DNA of 5,678 nucleotides, from positions 1 through 5,678 of the forward strand of contig ONXZ01000098.1 in NCBI GenBank assembly GCA_900321905.1, in the 5' to 3' direction. Shown here in pieces: positions 1 to 5,657 of this stretch (positions are counted from its first letter, which is position 1; each line of letters starts with the position of its first letter). A program made the position numbers and the translations under genes. The notes below the pieces were generated by a model. It searched no databases. It was given only the letters and a program-made list of their open reading frames with translations, and had not been told where the DNA came from. Source of the stretch: an uncultured Eubacteriales bacterium. GTDB lineage: Bacteria > Bacillota > Clostridia > Oscillospirales > Acutalibacteraceae.

Positions 1-1108
1 CATAATACAAAAGCGTGTGCGCAGAGGACAGCGCCGCGTCCGCCGTCCAGCCGTTTTTTTCACGCTGCGGGCAGTCCGTCGGGAAGTGATGAAAGTTTGA
101 CAGCGTGGCGTTGAGCGTCATTGCGTGCAACTTGTTGAGCGCTTCGTCGCTGCAGGAAAAATAACCGATATTTTCAAGCGCTGTGTGAAAAACCAGATAA
201 GTCAGTAATTCAGGCGTTGCCTGCTGTGCGGTAACGCCCTCAACCTTAACATAGCGAAAGCCGTGATATGTAAAGGTTGGCTGCCAATCATTCTTGCCCT
301 CTTTGCAGATATATGTATCGCTTTGAAAATACTGCTCCTTGCAGTGTTCAAAGGTGGTGTTGTCCGTATAGAATCTGCCGTTTTTCAGTATTTCGGCATA
401 GGTCAGCCGTATTTTTTGGTTTTGCTGTGCCACACACTGCAAACGGCAAACGCCTGCCGTGTTGATACCGAAATCGTAAATATAAGCGTCGTCCTCTTTG
501 AAAATGCGCACAGGTTTTAATTCCTGCGCTACTGTAATCGGAGGGACAGAGGACAGAACTTTTTTGCCCCGCGGTGTTCTCGTTACGGTTGCAGGTTTCC
601 ATTCACGTTCGGTTTTGTTTGCGTCATAGATTTCACCAAGACGCAAATCATCGGACAGAACAGGCGATTCGGCAACCAAAACGGATTCATCCGCCTCCAC
701 TGTTTTTTTACTGCCGTCGGCATATGCGATTTCAATTGCAAAGGCAAGTTTCGGCGAGGAACGGTTTGCCGCCTTTTCAAACTCCCAGATAAAGCCGCCG
801 AAAGCGTTTTGCATTCCGTTGCCGAGCAGAAATTCAAAGCGGTTTTCCTTTGTCAGCAGTGCGGTAATATCATAGTAATCGTAATACACCACCTGCTCGC
901 TGTTGGTGATATACGGGCTGAGCCTGCCGCGGGTGATGTTTTTGCCGTTAAGATACAACTCATAAAAGCCGAGACCGCACACGGTAATCCCGGCTTTTGT
1001 TATTGCTTGTTCAAGCGCAATATCTTTTTGAAACAGAGGCGCAGGAATACGCCGCTGCATCGTGCTGTATTCCTCGCCTGCGCATATATATTTATCGGAT
1101 AAAAGCAT
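1..1108 (-). CDS. GH78-type alpha-L-rhamnosidase, N-terminal part (3' end outside window)
   Basis: The first 369 codons of a gene that leaves the window at the left edge without a stop. The protein resembles bacterial alpha-L-rhamnosidases, which release terminal L-rhamnose from plant glycans, glycosides or polysaccharides. A beta-rich N-terminal region carries GLGFYELYLNGK (45-56), as in the rhamnosidase N domain. It is followed by DFGINTAGV (212-220) and YHGFRYVKVEG (281-291), typical of the next beta domain. The helical catalytic barrel starts near residue 318 and contains DCPQREKNGWTAD (345-357). D345, E350 and D357 have the spacing of the acidic substrate and catalytic residues of this family; E350 is the likely general acid. 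The second catalytic glutamate would lie outside the window. No signal peptide is visible, so a cytoplasmic enzyme acting on imported oligosaccharides is inferred. The ATG start has AGGAG at 1118-1122, nine bases upstream. The gene begins 31 bp after mutS2 with no terminator between, so cotranscription is likely. The exact substrate cannot be read from the sequence. Confidence 0.88.
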   Translation of the reverse strand, partial: MLLSDKYICAGEEYSTMQRRIPAPLFQKDIALEQAITKAGITVCGLGFYELYLNGKNITRGRLSPYITNSEQVVYYDYYDITALLTKENRFEFLLGNGMQNAFGGFIWEFEKAANRSSPKLAFAIEIAYADGSKKTVEADESVLVAESPVLSDDLRLGEIYDANKTEREWKPATVTRTPRGKKVLSSVPPITVAQELKPVRIFKEDDAYIYDFGINTAGVCRLQCVAQQNQKIRLTYAEILKNGRFYTDNTTFEHCKEQYFQSDTYICKEGKNDWQPTFTYHGFRYVKVEGVTAQQATPELLTYLVFHTALENIGYFSCSDEALNKLHAMTLNATLSNFHHFPTDCPQREKNGWTADAALSSAHTLLYY

Positions 1109-1139
1109 ATCTGACTGCTCCTGAAAAATTAATAAACAG

Positions 1140-3512
1140 TTATTTCAGTTTGGCTATGGTCACGCCGTCCTCGCCTTCGCCGTATCTGCCGAGGCGGTAT
1201 TCGGCAATGTTGGGGTGATTTTTCAGTTCCTCACCCACCGCTTTTTTAAGCACGCCAAGACCTTTGCCGTGAATAATACGCACTTCGCTCATACCGTTTA
1301 AAACACATTTATCAATAAATATGCCGAGGTTTTGCAGCGCTTCCTCCGTATTTTGACCGCGCAGGTCGAGTTCGGTAGTCACATCCTCGTCCGCCCTTGA
1401 AGAAGTACGGTACACACTGCGGTGTGGCTTATCGGACTTCTTTTTCTTTTTGTCAACAATCATAATATCGGACAGTTTTACCCGAGTTTTAATAAGCCCC
1501 GACTTGACATAAACGCGGTCGTTTTTAACCTCGATAACTTCGCCCTCGCCGATGTTGCGGATGATAACAGCGTCGCCTGCCTGAGGCTCGCGCGGAAGTT
1601 TGTAGTCGTAGTCCCAATGCTCCGCAATCTCCTGGGGACTTACAAGGTCGTCCATCTCGCCCATCTGGTTTTTGATGGCGCGGCGGGTCTTTTTGGCAAT
1701 CTCGGTAACGTTTGCCGCGTTCTGCTCGTTTTTGAGTTTGTCAAGTTCGAGCAAAAATTCGCTCGACTGACGTTTTGCCTGATTTATAAGTTTTTCCGCC
1801 TCGCGCTTCGCCTTGTCCATTTCGCGCTCACGCAGGGTGTTGATTTTGTCCTTTTCACTCTGCGCGCGTGATTCCATTTTCTTTGCGCGCTCAGTCGCCT
1901 TTTGCGCCTCAAGCAGTTCGTTTTCAAGTTCGTGACGCGTCTGCTCAAGCGCTTCAAGTACAGATTCAAAATCGCGGTTGTTGCTGCCTATAATACCCTT
2001 TGCGTTATCTATAACCTCCTGCTTCATGCCGAGGTGCTGAGAAATCGCAAACGCGTTTGACCTGCCCGGAACGCCGATAAGCAGCCTGTATGTAGGACTT
2101 AGCGTTTCCACATCAAACTCGCAGCAGCCGTTTGTTACACCGTCAGTATCAAGCGCGTACGCCTTGAGTTCGGCATAGTGCGTTGTTGCGGCAATCTTTG
2201 CGCCTGCCCCGCGCAGGTATTCAATAATCGAAACAGCAAGCGCCGCGCCCTCTGTGGGGTCAGTACCTGCACCGAGTTCGTCAATCAGCACAAGCGAGTT
2301 TTCGTCAGCCTGCGCCATAATATCAATCGTGTTCGTCATATGCGACGAGAATGTTGACAAGTTCTGCTGTATGCTCTGCTCGTCGCCGATGTCAACGAGA
2401 ATTTTGTCGAAAATCGAGATTTTGGACCTGTCGGAAGCGGGGATAAGCAGACCGCACATAGTCATAAGAGTGAGCAGACCGATAGTCTTGATTGACACGG
2501 TTTTGCCGCCCGTGTTAGGACCTGTGATAACGAGAGTGTCGAACTTTTCACCGAGCGACACGTCAATCGGCACCACCTTGTTTTTGTCAATCAACGGGTG
2601 ACGCGCTTTGCGCAGATTGATTTCACCGTCTGCATTGACAATCGGCTTTGCGGCTTTCATACGCGTGGCAAGGTGAGCCTTTGCGAATATGAGATTTATC
2701 TGCACGCACGCTTCGTAACTCGCTTTTACAGCGTCGGCAAAGGTGCCGGCTTCGGCAGAGAGTTCAAAGAGAATACGCGCAATTTCGTCACGCTCCCTGC
2801 CCTCGAGCATTTTGATATCGTTGTTCGCTTCAACTACGCTGACAGGCTCAATAAACACCGTTGCGCCGCTTGACGAGGTATCGTGTACAAGACCTGCGAC
2901 CTCGCCCCTGTGCTCCGCCTTGACAGGCACGACAAATCTGCCGCTTCGCTGGGTTACAATAGGCTCTTGCAGGAATTTTGTGTAGTGCGGCGAGTGAATC
3001 ATACTGTCGAGTTTTTCACGCACGGACGATGACTTTGCCCTGATTTTGCGGCGAATATCGGACAGCAGTTCAGATGCCTTGTCAGCCATTTCGTCCTCGC
3101 TGATAATGCAGGCAAAAATTCTGTCCTCAAGGTACTTGTTAACAGTAACACTCTCAAACAGGTAGTCAAGCGATGTGCTGACGCCGCTGCAGTGTCCGCG
3201 CCACTCATACAGCGTGCGTATGCTGCGCAGAGTGCCGCCGATTTTAAGCAGTTCGCTCTGTGACAGCGCGCCGCCTGCCGCCGCACGCGTAAGCGGTCCG
3301 TTAACGTTTTGCAGTCCGCTGAAAGAAGGCGCACCAAAACGCGCCAGCAGTGAAAATGCGTCCTCTGTCTGGTCGAGTTTTTGGCAAACCGTTACAAAAT
3401 CGCTGCTCGGCTCGATGGCGAGCGCCATCTCAGCCGCGTCGTCGCAGGTGGTTTCGTTTTTCAGCAGTTCAAGTATTTTGTTGAGTTCAAGTGTTTCGTA
3501 GTGTTTGTTCAA
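1140..3512 (-). CDS. mutS2: MutS2: MutS-like ATPase with C-terminal Smr domain
   Basis: Full-length MutS2, 790 residues, close to the usual ~785. It has no MutS mismatch-recognition domain, as is normal for MutS2. Order: clamp/lever region (about 1-310); ABC-type ATPase with Walker A GPNTGGKT (331-338), signature region DEQSIQQNLSTFSSH (377-391), Walker B LVLIDELGAGTDP (407-419) and switch histidine in TTHY (443-446); a long charged coiled coil (about 515-620); a KOW-like beta domain (about 644-684); a lysine-rich linker (688-694); and an Smr domain (715-790) with LDLRG (715-719) and HGKG (748-751). In this family the Smr domain is a nuclease or nucleic-acid binder. MutS2 suppresses homologous recombination in some bacteria and splits collided ribosomes in Bacillus; which role applies here is not shown. 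Translation starts at TTG: an in-frame TGA three codons upstream (3519-3521) excludes an earlier start, and GGTGAT sits just before it. It lies downstream of recO but is separated from it by 289 bp of repeats. Confidence 0.97.
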   Translation of the reverse strand: MNKHYETLELNKILELLKNETTCDDAAEMALAIEPSSDFVTVCQKLDQTEDAFSLLARFGAPSFSGLQNVNGPLTRAAAGGALSQSELLKIGGTLRSIRTLYEWRGHCSGVSTSLDYLFESVTVNKYLEDRIFACIISEDEMADKASELLSDIRRKIRAKSSSVREKLDSMIHSPHYTKFLQEPIVTQRSGRFVVPVKAEHRGEVAGLVHDTSSSGATVFIEPVSVVEANNDIKMLEGRERDEIARILFELSAEAGTFADAVKASYEACVQINLIFAKAHLATRMKAAKPIVNADGEINLRKARHPLIDKNKVVPIDVSLGEKFDTLVITGPNTGGKTVSIKTIGLLTLMTMCGLLIPASDRSKISIFDKILVDIGDEQSIQQNLSTFSSHMTNTIDIMAQADENSLVLIDELGAGTDPTEGAALAVSIIEYLRGAGAKIAATTHYAELKAYALDTDGVTNGCCEFDVETLSPTYRLLIGVPGRSNAFAISQHLGMKQEVIDNAKGIIGSNNRDFESVLEALEQTRHELENELLEAQKATERAKKMESRAQSEKDKINTLREREMDKAKREAEKLINQAKRQSSEFLLELDKLKNEQNAANVTEIAKKTRRAIKNQMGEMDDLVSPQEIAEHWDYDYKLPREPQAGDAVIIRNIGEGEVIEVKNDRVYVKSGLIKTRVKLSDIMIVDKKKKKSDKPHRSVYRTSSRADEDVTTELDLRGQNTEEALQNLGIFIDKCVLNGMSEVRIIHGKGLGVLKKAVGEELKNHPNIAEYRLGRYGEGEDGVTIAKLK

Positions 3513-3517
3513 ATATA

Positions 3518-3523
3518 ATCACC
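3518..3523 (-). promoter_or_regulatory. Ribosome binding site that fixes the TTG start of mutS2
   Basis: On the minus strand GGTGAT (3523-3518) is followed by five bases and then TTG at 3512-3510. GGTGAT matches the 3' part of the consensus AAGGAGGTGAT. It also contains a TGA stop in the mutS2 frame, so translation cannot start further upstream. The next residues (NKHYETLELNKILELL) match the usual MutS2 N terminus, which argues against an internal start. Confidence 0.75.
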
Positions 3524-3535
3524 AAACCTATCAAG

Positions 3536-3585
3536 CCTTCCCCCTCGGGGGAAGGTGGCTGCACGCAGTGCAGACGGATGAGGGG
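3536..3585. repeat. GC-rich double-hairpin intergenic repeat upstream of mutS2
   Basis: A 50-bp block starting only 12 bp from the mutS2 ribosome binding site. It contains a perfect palindrome, CCTTCCCCC (3536-3544) and GGGGGAAGG (3547-3555), with a two-base centre (realistically 8 bp with a CTCG loop). A second hairpin follows, CTGCAC (3559-3564) and GTGCAG (3568-3573) with loop GCA, and then GACGGATGAGGGG. From memory, blocks of this form (CCTTCCCCC...GGGGGAAGGTGGC...GACGGATGAGG) are scattered between genes in many gut Clostridia; that needs a database check. Neither strand has a T-run after the stem, so it is not a standard intrinsic terminator. Confidence 0.7.
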
Positions 3586-3643
3586 AAAATTATGAATTAT
3601 GATTGATGAATGATGAATGATGAATAATGAATGATGAGTTGAT
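3586..3643. repeat. Left arm: degenerate 7-bp tandem repeats (TGAATGA)
   Basis: About eight units of period seven: AAAATTA, TGAATTA, TGATTGA, TGAATGA, TGAATGA, TGAATAA, TGAATGA, then a drifted last unit TGAGTTGA. The heptads are AT-rich and the reverse complement of those in the right arm, so the two arms could pair as a long imperfect stem around the GC-rich core. Confidence 0.8.
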
Positions 3644-3670
3644 GGCGGGACACCCGCACCCGATTGTAAC

Positions 3671-3742
3671 GGGCTGCCGAGGTCGTCAGCCCCTACAAAA
3701 TGTTCCTGCGAGTAATGTAGGGGGCGATGACCTCAGCGCCCC
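3671..3742. repeat. REPIN-like pair: two inverted GTAG-footed hairpins
   Basis: Two 26-nt arms (3671-3696 and 3717-3742) are imperfect reverse complements, 20 of 26 matching, separated by 20 nt. Each arm is also its own hairpin, read outward from the centre: GTAG, a 6-bp stem, a conserved A/G mismatch, two more pairs, and loop ACCT. Stems are GGGCTG/CAGCCC (minus strand, 3692-3687 with 3676-3671) and GGGGCG/CGCCCC (plus strand, 3721-3726 with 3737-3742). All six differences between the arms fall as three compensatory pair changes, so the fold, not just the sequence, is kept. A GTAG foot next to a palindrome with an internal mismatch is the known layout of REP sequences moved by REP-associated tyrosine transposases of the IS200/IS605 type. 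Assignment to that class is inference. Confidence 0.6.
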
Positions 3743-3772
3743 GCAATAATTGTTCGAGCGCAGCGAGTAACC
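3743..3772 (-). repeat. Dispersed repeat copy 1 (GGTTACTCGCT...)
   Basis: Read on the minus strand, this 30-mer starts GGTTACTCGCTGCGCTC. It matches 25 of 30 positions of plus-strand 5635-5664, with no gap. In both places the copy lies directly next to AT-rich period-7 repeats. A shorter related string, TTACTCGC plus GAACA, also appears on the minus strand at about 3716-3700, inside the spacer between the two GTAG hairpins. Confidence 0.75.
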
Positions 3773-3776
3773 TAAA

Positions 3777-3804
3777 TTCATCATTCATCATTTATCATTC
3801 ATCA
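3777..3804. repeat. Right arm: four 7-bp repeats (TTCATCA) overlapping the recO stop
   Basis: Units are TTCATCA, TTCATCA, TTTATCA and TTCATCA. On the minus strand they read TGATGAA and form the inverted partner of the left arm. The recO stop codon TGA (3804-3802) is the first three bases of the first minus-strand unit, immediately followed by another in-frame TGA. Confidence 0.8.
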
Positions 3805-4542
3805 TTGTTTAAGACTTTTATAAAACTCAAGCGTTGTGAGTTTATGCTCAATGCGTGAGAGCAAATACTTTTCGCTTATATCGCTGAGGATATCAAGATT
3901 CTCATCGCTGAGGGTGAATGAAAACACCTTTGCGACATTTTCAGTAAGGCAGATGTACCGCAGCGCGGTTATCACGCCGAGCGGCGCGGTGATTGCGTTG
4001 TTGCGGTAGCAGTCTTTGCAGTAAACACAGCCTTCCTCAACGTCAAAAAACATCGGGTCGCTTTCAAAAGTTCCGCAGCGGTAACACGCGAGCAAATCGG
4101 GCATATAACCGCCGAGTGTGAGCATTCGCATTTCCGTTGCCGCTTTGATAATTCTGTTGTCCTTTTCGCCTTTGCAAAGCAGGTGCAAAGCGTTCAGCAC
4201 AAGGCGCAGCGTTTCAGGCGCAGGGGTTTCCTCCGCGCCGAGGAAATATGTAAGTTGCGCAAAATACTGTGCAAGTGCAAGCCGTTCAATATCCGCCCTT
4301 AAATCGAAGAAAACCTCAATAGGTTTTGCACTGTCGATAACGTAAGCGTCAGCGCCGCGATAGAGCGTGAACTCACCGTAAGCAAACAGCGAAGTCGATG
4401 ACAGGTTCTGACTTTTTATCGTCTTTGCGCGGCGCACAAACGCACGCACAAGTCCCAAATCACCTGTAAGGAGAGTGACCAGTCTGTCACTCTCCCCGAT
4501 AGTCTGTTCCCGTATTATCAAGCCTTTGACTGTCTGTTGCAT
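3802..4542 (-). CDS. recO: RecO, recombination mediator protein
   Basis: A 246-residue protein, within the usual RecO range of about 240-255. RecO works with RecR (and RecF) to load RecA onto SSB-coated single-stranded DNA and can anneal complementary strands, supporting gap and break repair in the cytoplasm. An N-terminal OB-fold (about 1-80) carries GLIIREQTIGESDRLVTLLT (7-26), typical of the family. A helical region follows (about 85-145). A zinc-binding module has C153xxC156 and C175xxC178; C172 is an extra nearby cysteine. The ATG at 4542 is preceded by GGAGG (4550-4546) with only three bases between, which is short. The N terminus nevertheless fits the family and no better start is in reach. 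The first 56 bp overlap the yqzL-like gene in another frame, suggesting translational coupling. The C terminus ends ...YKSLKQ exactly where the heptad repeat begins, so an insertion may have supplied the stop. Confidence 0.95.
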   Translation of the reverse strand: MQQTVKGLIIREQTIGESDRLVTLLTGDLGLVRAFVRRAKTIKSQNLSSTSLFAYGEFTLYRGADAYVIDSAKPIEVFFDLRADIERLALAQYFAQLTYFLGAEETPAPETLRLVLNALHLLCKGEKDNRIIKAATEMRMLTLGGYMPDLLACYRCGTFESDPMFFDVEEGCVYCKDCYRNNAITAPLGVITALRYICLTENVAKVFSFTLSDENLDILSDISEKYLLSRIEHKLTTLEFYKSLKQ

Positions 4543-4651
4543 TGTCCTCCGCCTGCGGTGAAGAATTCACCGAGTTAAAATAGTTGTTGACATATTTAAT
4601 ATAGTCGTCAACCTTTCCGCTTTGCAGAAATTTGTTCCAGTATTCGTCCAT
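4487..4651 (-). CDS. yqzL: YqzL-like small protein between era and recO
   Basis: A 54-residue ORF easily missed by length cut-offs. The N terminus, MDEYWNKFLQSGKVDDYIKY (1-20), has the W-x2-F-x2-(S/T)-G-x4-Y pattern that I recall for Bacillus subtilis YqzL. There the gene sits in the same place, between era and recO. Its function is unknown in any species I know of. After residue 30 the protein is polar and acidic (SSPQAEDNATDSQRLDNTGTD), probably disordered. This tail is encoded partly in the region shared with recO, so its sequence is constrained by the other frame. The ATG has GGGTGAT (4661-4655) three bases upstream, the only good site nearby. That site is paired inside a hairpin (4655-4687), so translation may depend on ribosomes finishing era. 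It starts 52 bp after the era stop and overlaps recO by 56 bp. The family call rests on the motif and synteny together. Confidence 0.72.
   Translation of the reverse strand: MDEYWNKFLQSGKVDDYIKYVNNYFNSVNSSPQAEDNATDSQRLDNTGTDYRGE
4556..4572 (-). other. Hairpin just upstream of the recO ribosome binding site
   Basis: A perfect 7-bp inverted repeat, CGGTGAA (minus strand 4572-4566) and TTCACCG (4562-4556), with loop TTC. It lies inside the yqzL-like gene and ends five bases before GGAGG of recO. The recO site itself stays outside the stem. No T-run follows, so it is not a terminator. It might help keep the recO site single-stranded, but chance is possible since it also sits in coding sequence. 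Confidence 0.4.
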
Positions 4652-4654
4652 TTT

Positions 4655-4687
4655 ATCACCCAAAAGTAGTATTTGCTCTCGGGTGAT
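4655..4687 (-). promoter_or_regulatory. Hairpin covering the yqzL-like ribosome binding site
   Basis: In minus-strand RNA, AUCACCCGAGAG (4687-4676) pairs with CUUUUGGGUGAU (4666-4655) over 12 bp around a nine-base loop. Ten pairs are Watson-Crick and two are G-U. The two G-U pairs would be A-C mismatches in plus-strand RNA, so the fold fits the strand that is transcribed. The 3' side holds the whole ribosome binding site GGGTGAT and ends three bases before the ATG. The stem begins 16 bases after the era stop codon. No T-run follows, so blocked translation fits better than transcription termination. Regulation itself is inference. Confidence 0.55.
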
Positions 4688-4703
4688 TTTGATTTATGCC
4701 AAA

Positions 4704-5591
4704 TTAATCCAAGCCAAAATTGTGAATAAGTCCTTCCCTGTTGCGCCAGTCCTCTTTGACCTTAACCCAGGTTTGCAAATTGACTTTTATGCCGAAAAAT
4801 CCCTCTAAATCCTGACGCGCAAAGGTTGATATCTTTTTGAGCATTGAGCCTTTTTTGCCGATAACCATACCTTTATGACTCTCGCGCTCGCAGTAGATTG
4901 TGGCGTCGATGTCAAGAATGTCCGCGTCGTCACGCTCACGCATTTTTTCAATAGAAACTGCGATACCGTGCGGAATTTCTTTATCCATAAGGCGCAGTAT
5001 TTTTTCGCGTATAATCTCTGCGGCAAGCACTCTTTCAGGCTGGTCGGTGAGCGTGTCGTCAGGGAAAAAGTGCGGCGACTCGTAGGACAGATTTTTCATC
5101 TCGTCAACAAGGTCTTTCACTCCCTCGCCGCTCGTTGCACACACAGGCACAACCGCCGCAAAGTCGTAAAGACTTGCAAACTGCGCAATGCGGGATAAAA
5201 GTTCGCTCTTGTCCTTTAACATATCAATTTTGTTGATTGCAAGGATAACAGGCGCGCCGAGTTTTTTAAACTTTTCAATAAGTTCGGCTTCGCCTTTTTT
5301 GATGTCGCCCATCGACTCGGTTACAAAAAGGCAAGCGTCAACGCCGCCGATAGAGTCGCCGACAGCCTGATACATCTTTTCACCGAGTTTGTTGTGCGGT
5401 TTGTGATAGCCGGGCGTATCGGTGAACACAAGTTGAACATCGTCCTCAGTAAGCACGCCCATAATCTTTGTGCGCGTTGTCTGCGGCTTTGACGAAACAA
5501 TAGCCACCTTGACGCCGAGCATTTTGTTAAGCAGTGACGACTTGCCCACATTAGGGCAGCCGACAATTGCGATAAAAGCAGTTTTTGTCAT
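4704..5591 (-). CDS. era: Era, ribosome-assembly GTPase
   Basis: Full-length Era, 295 residues (usual ~300). Era binds the 3' end of 16S rRNA and helps mature the 30S subunit. GTPase motifs: G1 GCPNVGKS (11-18), G2 around PQTTR (36-40), G3 DTPG (58-61), G4 NKID (120-123), and a G5 position reading CATSG (151-155) rather than the common SA form. The Era linker FFPDDTLTDQPERVLAAEII (175-194) leads into a C-terminal KH RNA-binding domain with VIGKKGSMLKKI (243-254). The start fits the family, since G1 sits about ten residues in. However, no clear Shine-Dalgarno sequence precedes the ATG: the preceding bases are AATTAAAAATGAA. A two-codon ORF (ATG AAA TGA, 5596-5588) overlaps the start. It is the first gene of the block seen here; the repeats directly upstream suggest that upstream partners common in other Firmicutes (ybeY, dgkA, cdd) are either further away or elsewhere. 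Confidence 0.97.
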   Translation of the reverse strand: MTKTAFIAIVGCPNVGKSSLLNKMLGVKVAIVSSKPQTTRTKIMGVLTEDDVQLVFTDTPGYHKPHNKLGEKMYQAVGDSIGGVDACLFVTESMGDIKKGEAELIEKFKKLGAPVILAINKIDMLKDKSELLSRIAQFASLYDFAAVVPVCATSGEGVKDLVDEMKNLSYESPHFFPDDTLTDQPERVLAAEIIREKILRLMDKEIPHGIAVSIEKMRERDDADILDIDATIYCERESHKGMVIGKKGSMLKKISTFARQDLEGFFGIKVNLQTWVKVKEDWRNREGLIHNFGLD

Positions 5592-5600
5592 TTCATTTTT

Positions 5601-5634
5601 AATTCGGAATTCGGAGTTCGGAATTAGGAATTAT
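5601..5634. repeat. Five degenerate 7-bp repeats (AATTCGG) upstream of era
   Basis: Units AATTCGG, AATTCGG, AGTTCGG, AATTAGG and AATTATG (the last also read as AATTATGG) begin nine bases upstream of the era ATG. The period is the same as the heptads flanking the recO-mutS2 element, though the unit sequence differs. They replace the place where an ordinary ribosome binding site and spacer region would be expected. Confidence 0.75.
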
Positions 5635-5657
5635 GGTTACTCGCTACGCTCAAGCAA
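5630..5657 (-). promoter_or_regulatory. Possible promoter for era inside the repeat
   Basis: On the minus strand TTGCTT (5657-5652) and CATAAT (5635-5630) are 16 bases apart and about 39 bases upstream of the era ATG, in the right place for a sigma-A promoter. The -10 matches TATAAT at five of six positions; the -35 is poor. It lies wholly within repeat sequence. AT-rich DNA yields such pairs by chance, so this is tentative. Confidence 0.25.

Larger units (their letters stand above)
3586..3806. mobile_element. Composite MITE/REPIN-like element between recO and mutS2
   Basis: About 220 bp with no coding capacity. It is bounded by heptad-repeat arms in inverted orientation (left 3586-3643 with TGAATGA units, right 3777-3804 with TTCATCA units). 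Inside are small hairpins (GCGGG/CCCGC at 3645-3657; CCCG/CGGG at 3659-3673), a pair of inverted GTAG-footed hairpins (3671-3742) and a 30-bp segment (3743-3772) that recurs at the right edge of the window. The right arm runs into the recO stop codon. No transposase gene is in the window, so any mobility would be supplied in trans or be extinct. Calling it a mobile element is inference from architecture; copy number in the genome is unknown. Confidence 0.6.

Noticed and set aside
263..1102. Several plus- and minus-strand open frames of 60-97 codons at the left side.
   Set aside because: All are shadows of the partial rhamnosidase gene, whose reading frame is open without interruption from 1108 to the window edge.
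1109..1139. A regulatory hairpin in the mutS2-rhamnosidase gap.
   Set aside because: Only a four-base ACTG/CAGT pairing is possible, too weak to claim.
1422..1871. A 149-codon open frame on the plus strand.
   Set aside because: It lies wholly opposite mutS2, has no recognisable motifs and is explained by the coding pattern of that gene.
2254..2873. Two adjoining plus-strand open frames of 115 and 91 codons.
   Set aside because: They are antisense to the conserved ATPase part of mutS2 and are low-complexity shadows with no family features.
3536..3555. An intrinsic terminator at the GC-rich palindrome.
   Set aside because: No T-run follows the stem on either strand and the natural loop is only two to four bases.
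3589..3624. A mutS2 promoter from CATAAT copies at 3589-3594 and 3596-3601 with a TTCATC -35.
   Set aside because: The -35 matches the consensus at only three positions and the sequence is simple heptad repeat, so the match carries little weight.
3586..3804. A CRISPR-like array formed by the repeated heptads.
   Set aside because: The units are 7 bp and adjoin without spacers; there are no cas genes.
4655..4687. The hairpin after era as a transcription terminator.
   Set aside because: On the transcribed strand the stem is followed by AAAATGG, not a T-run, and it leads directly into the next start codon; on the plus strand no gene precedes it.
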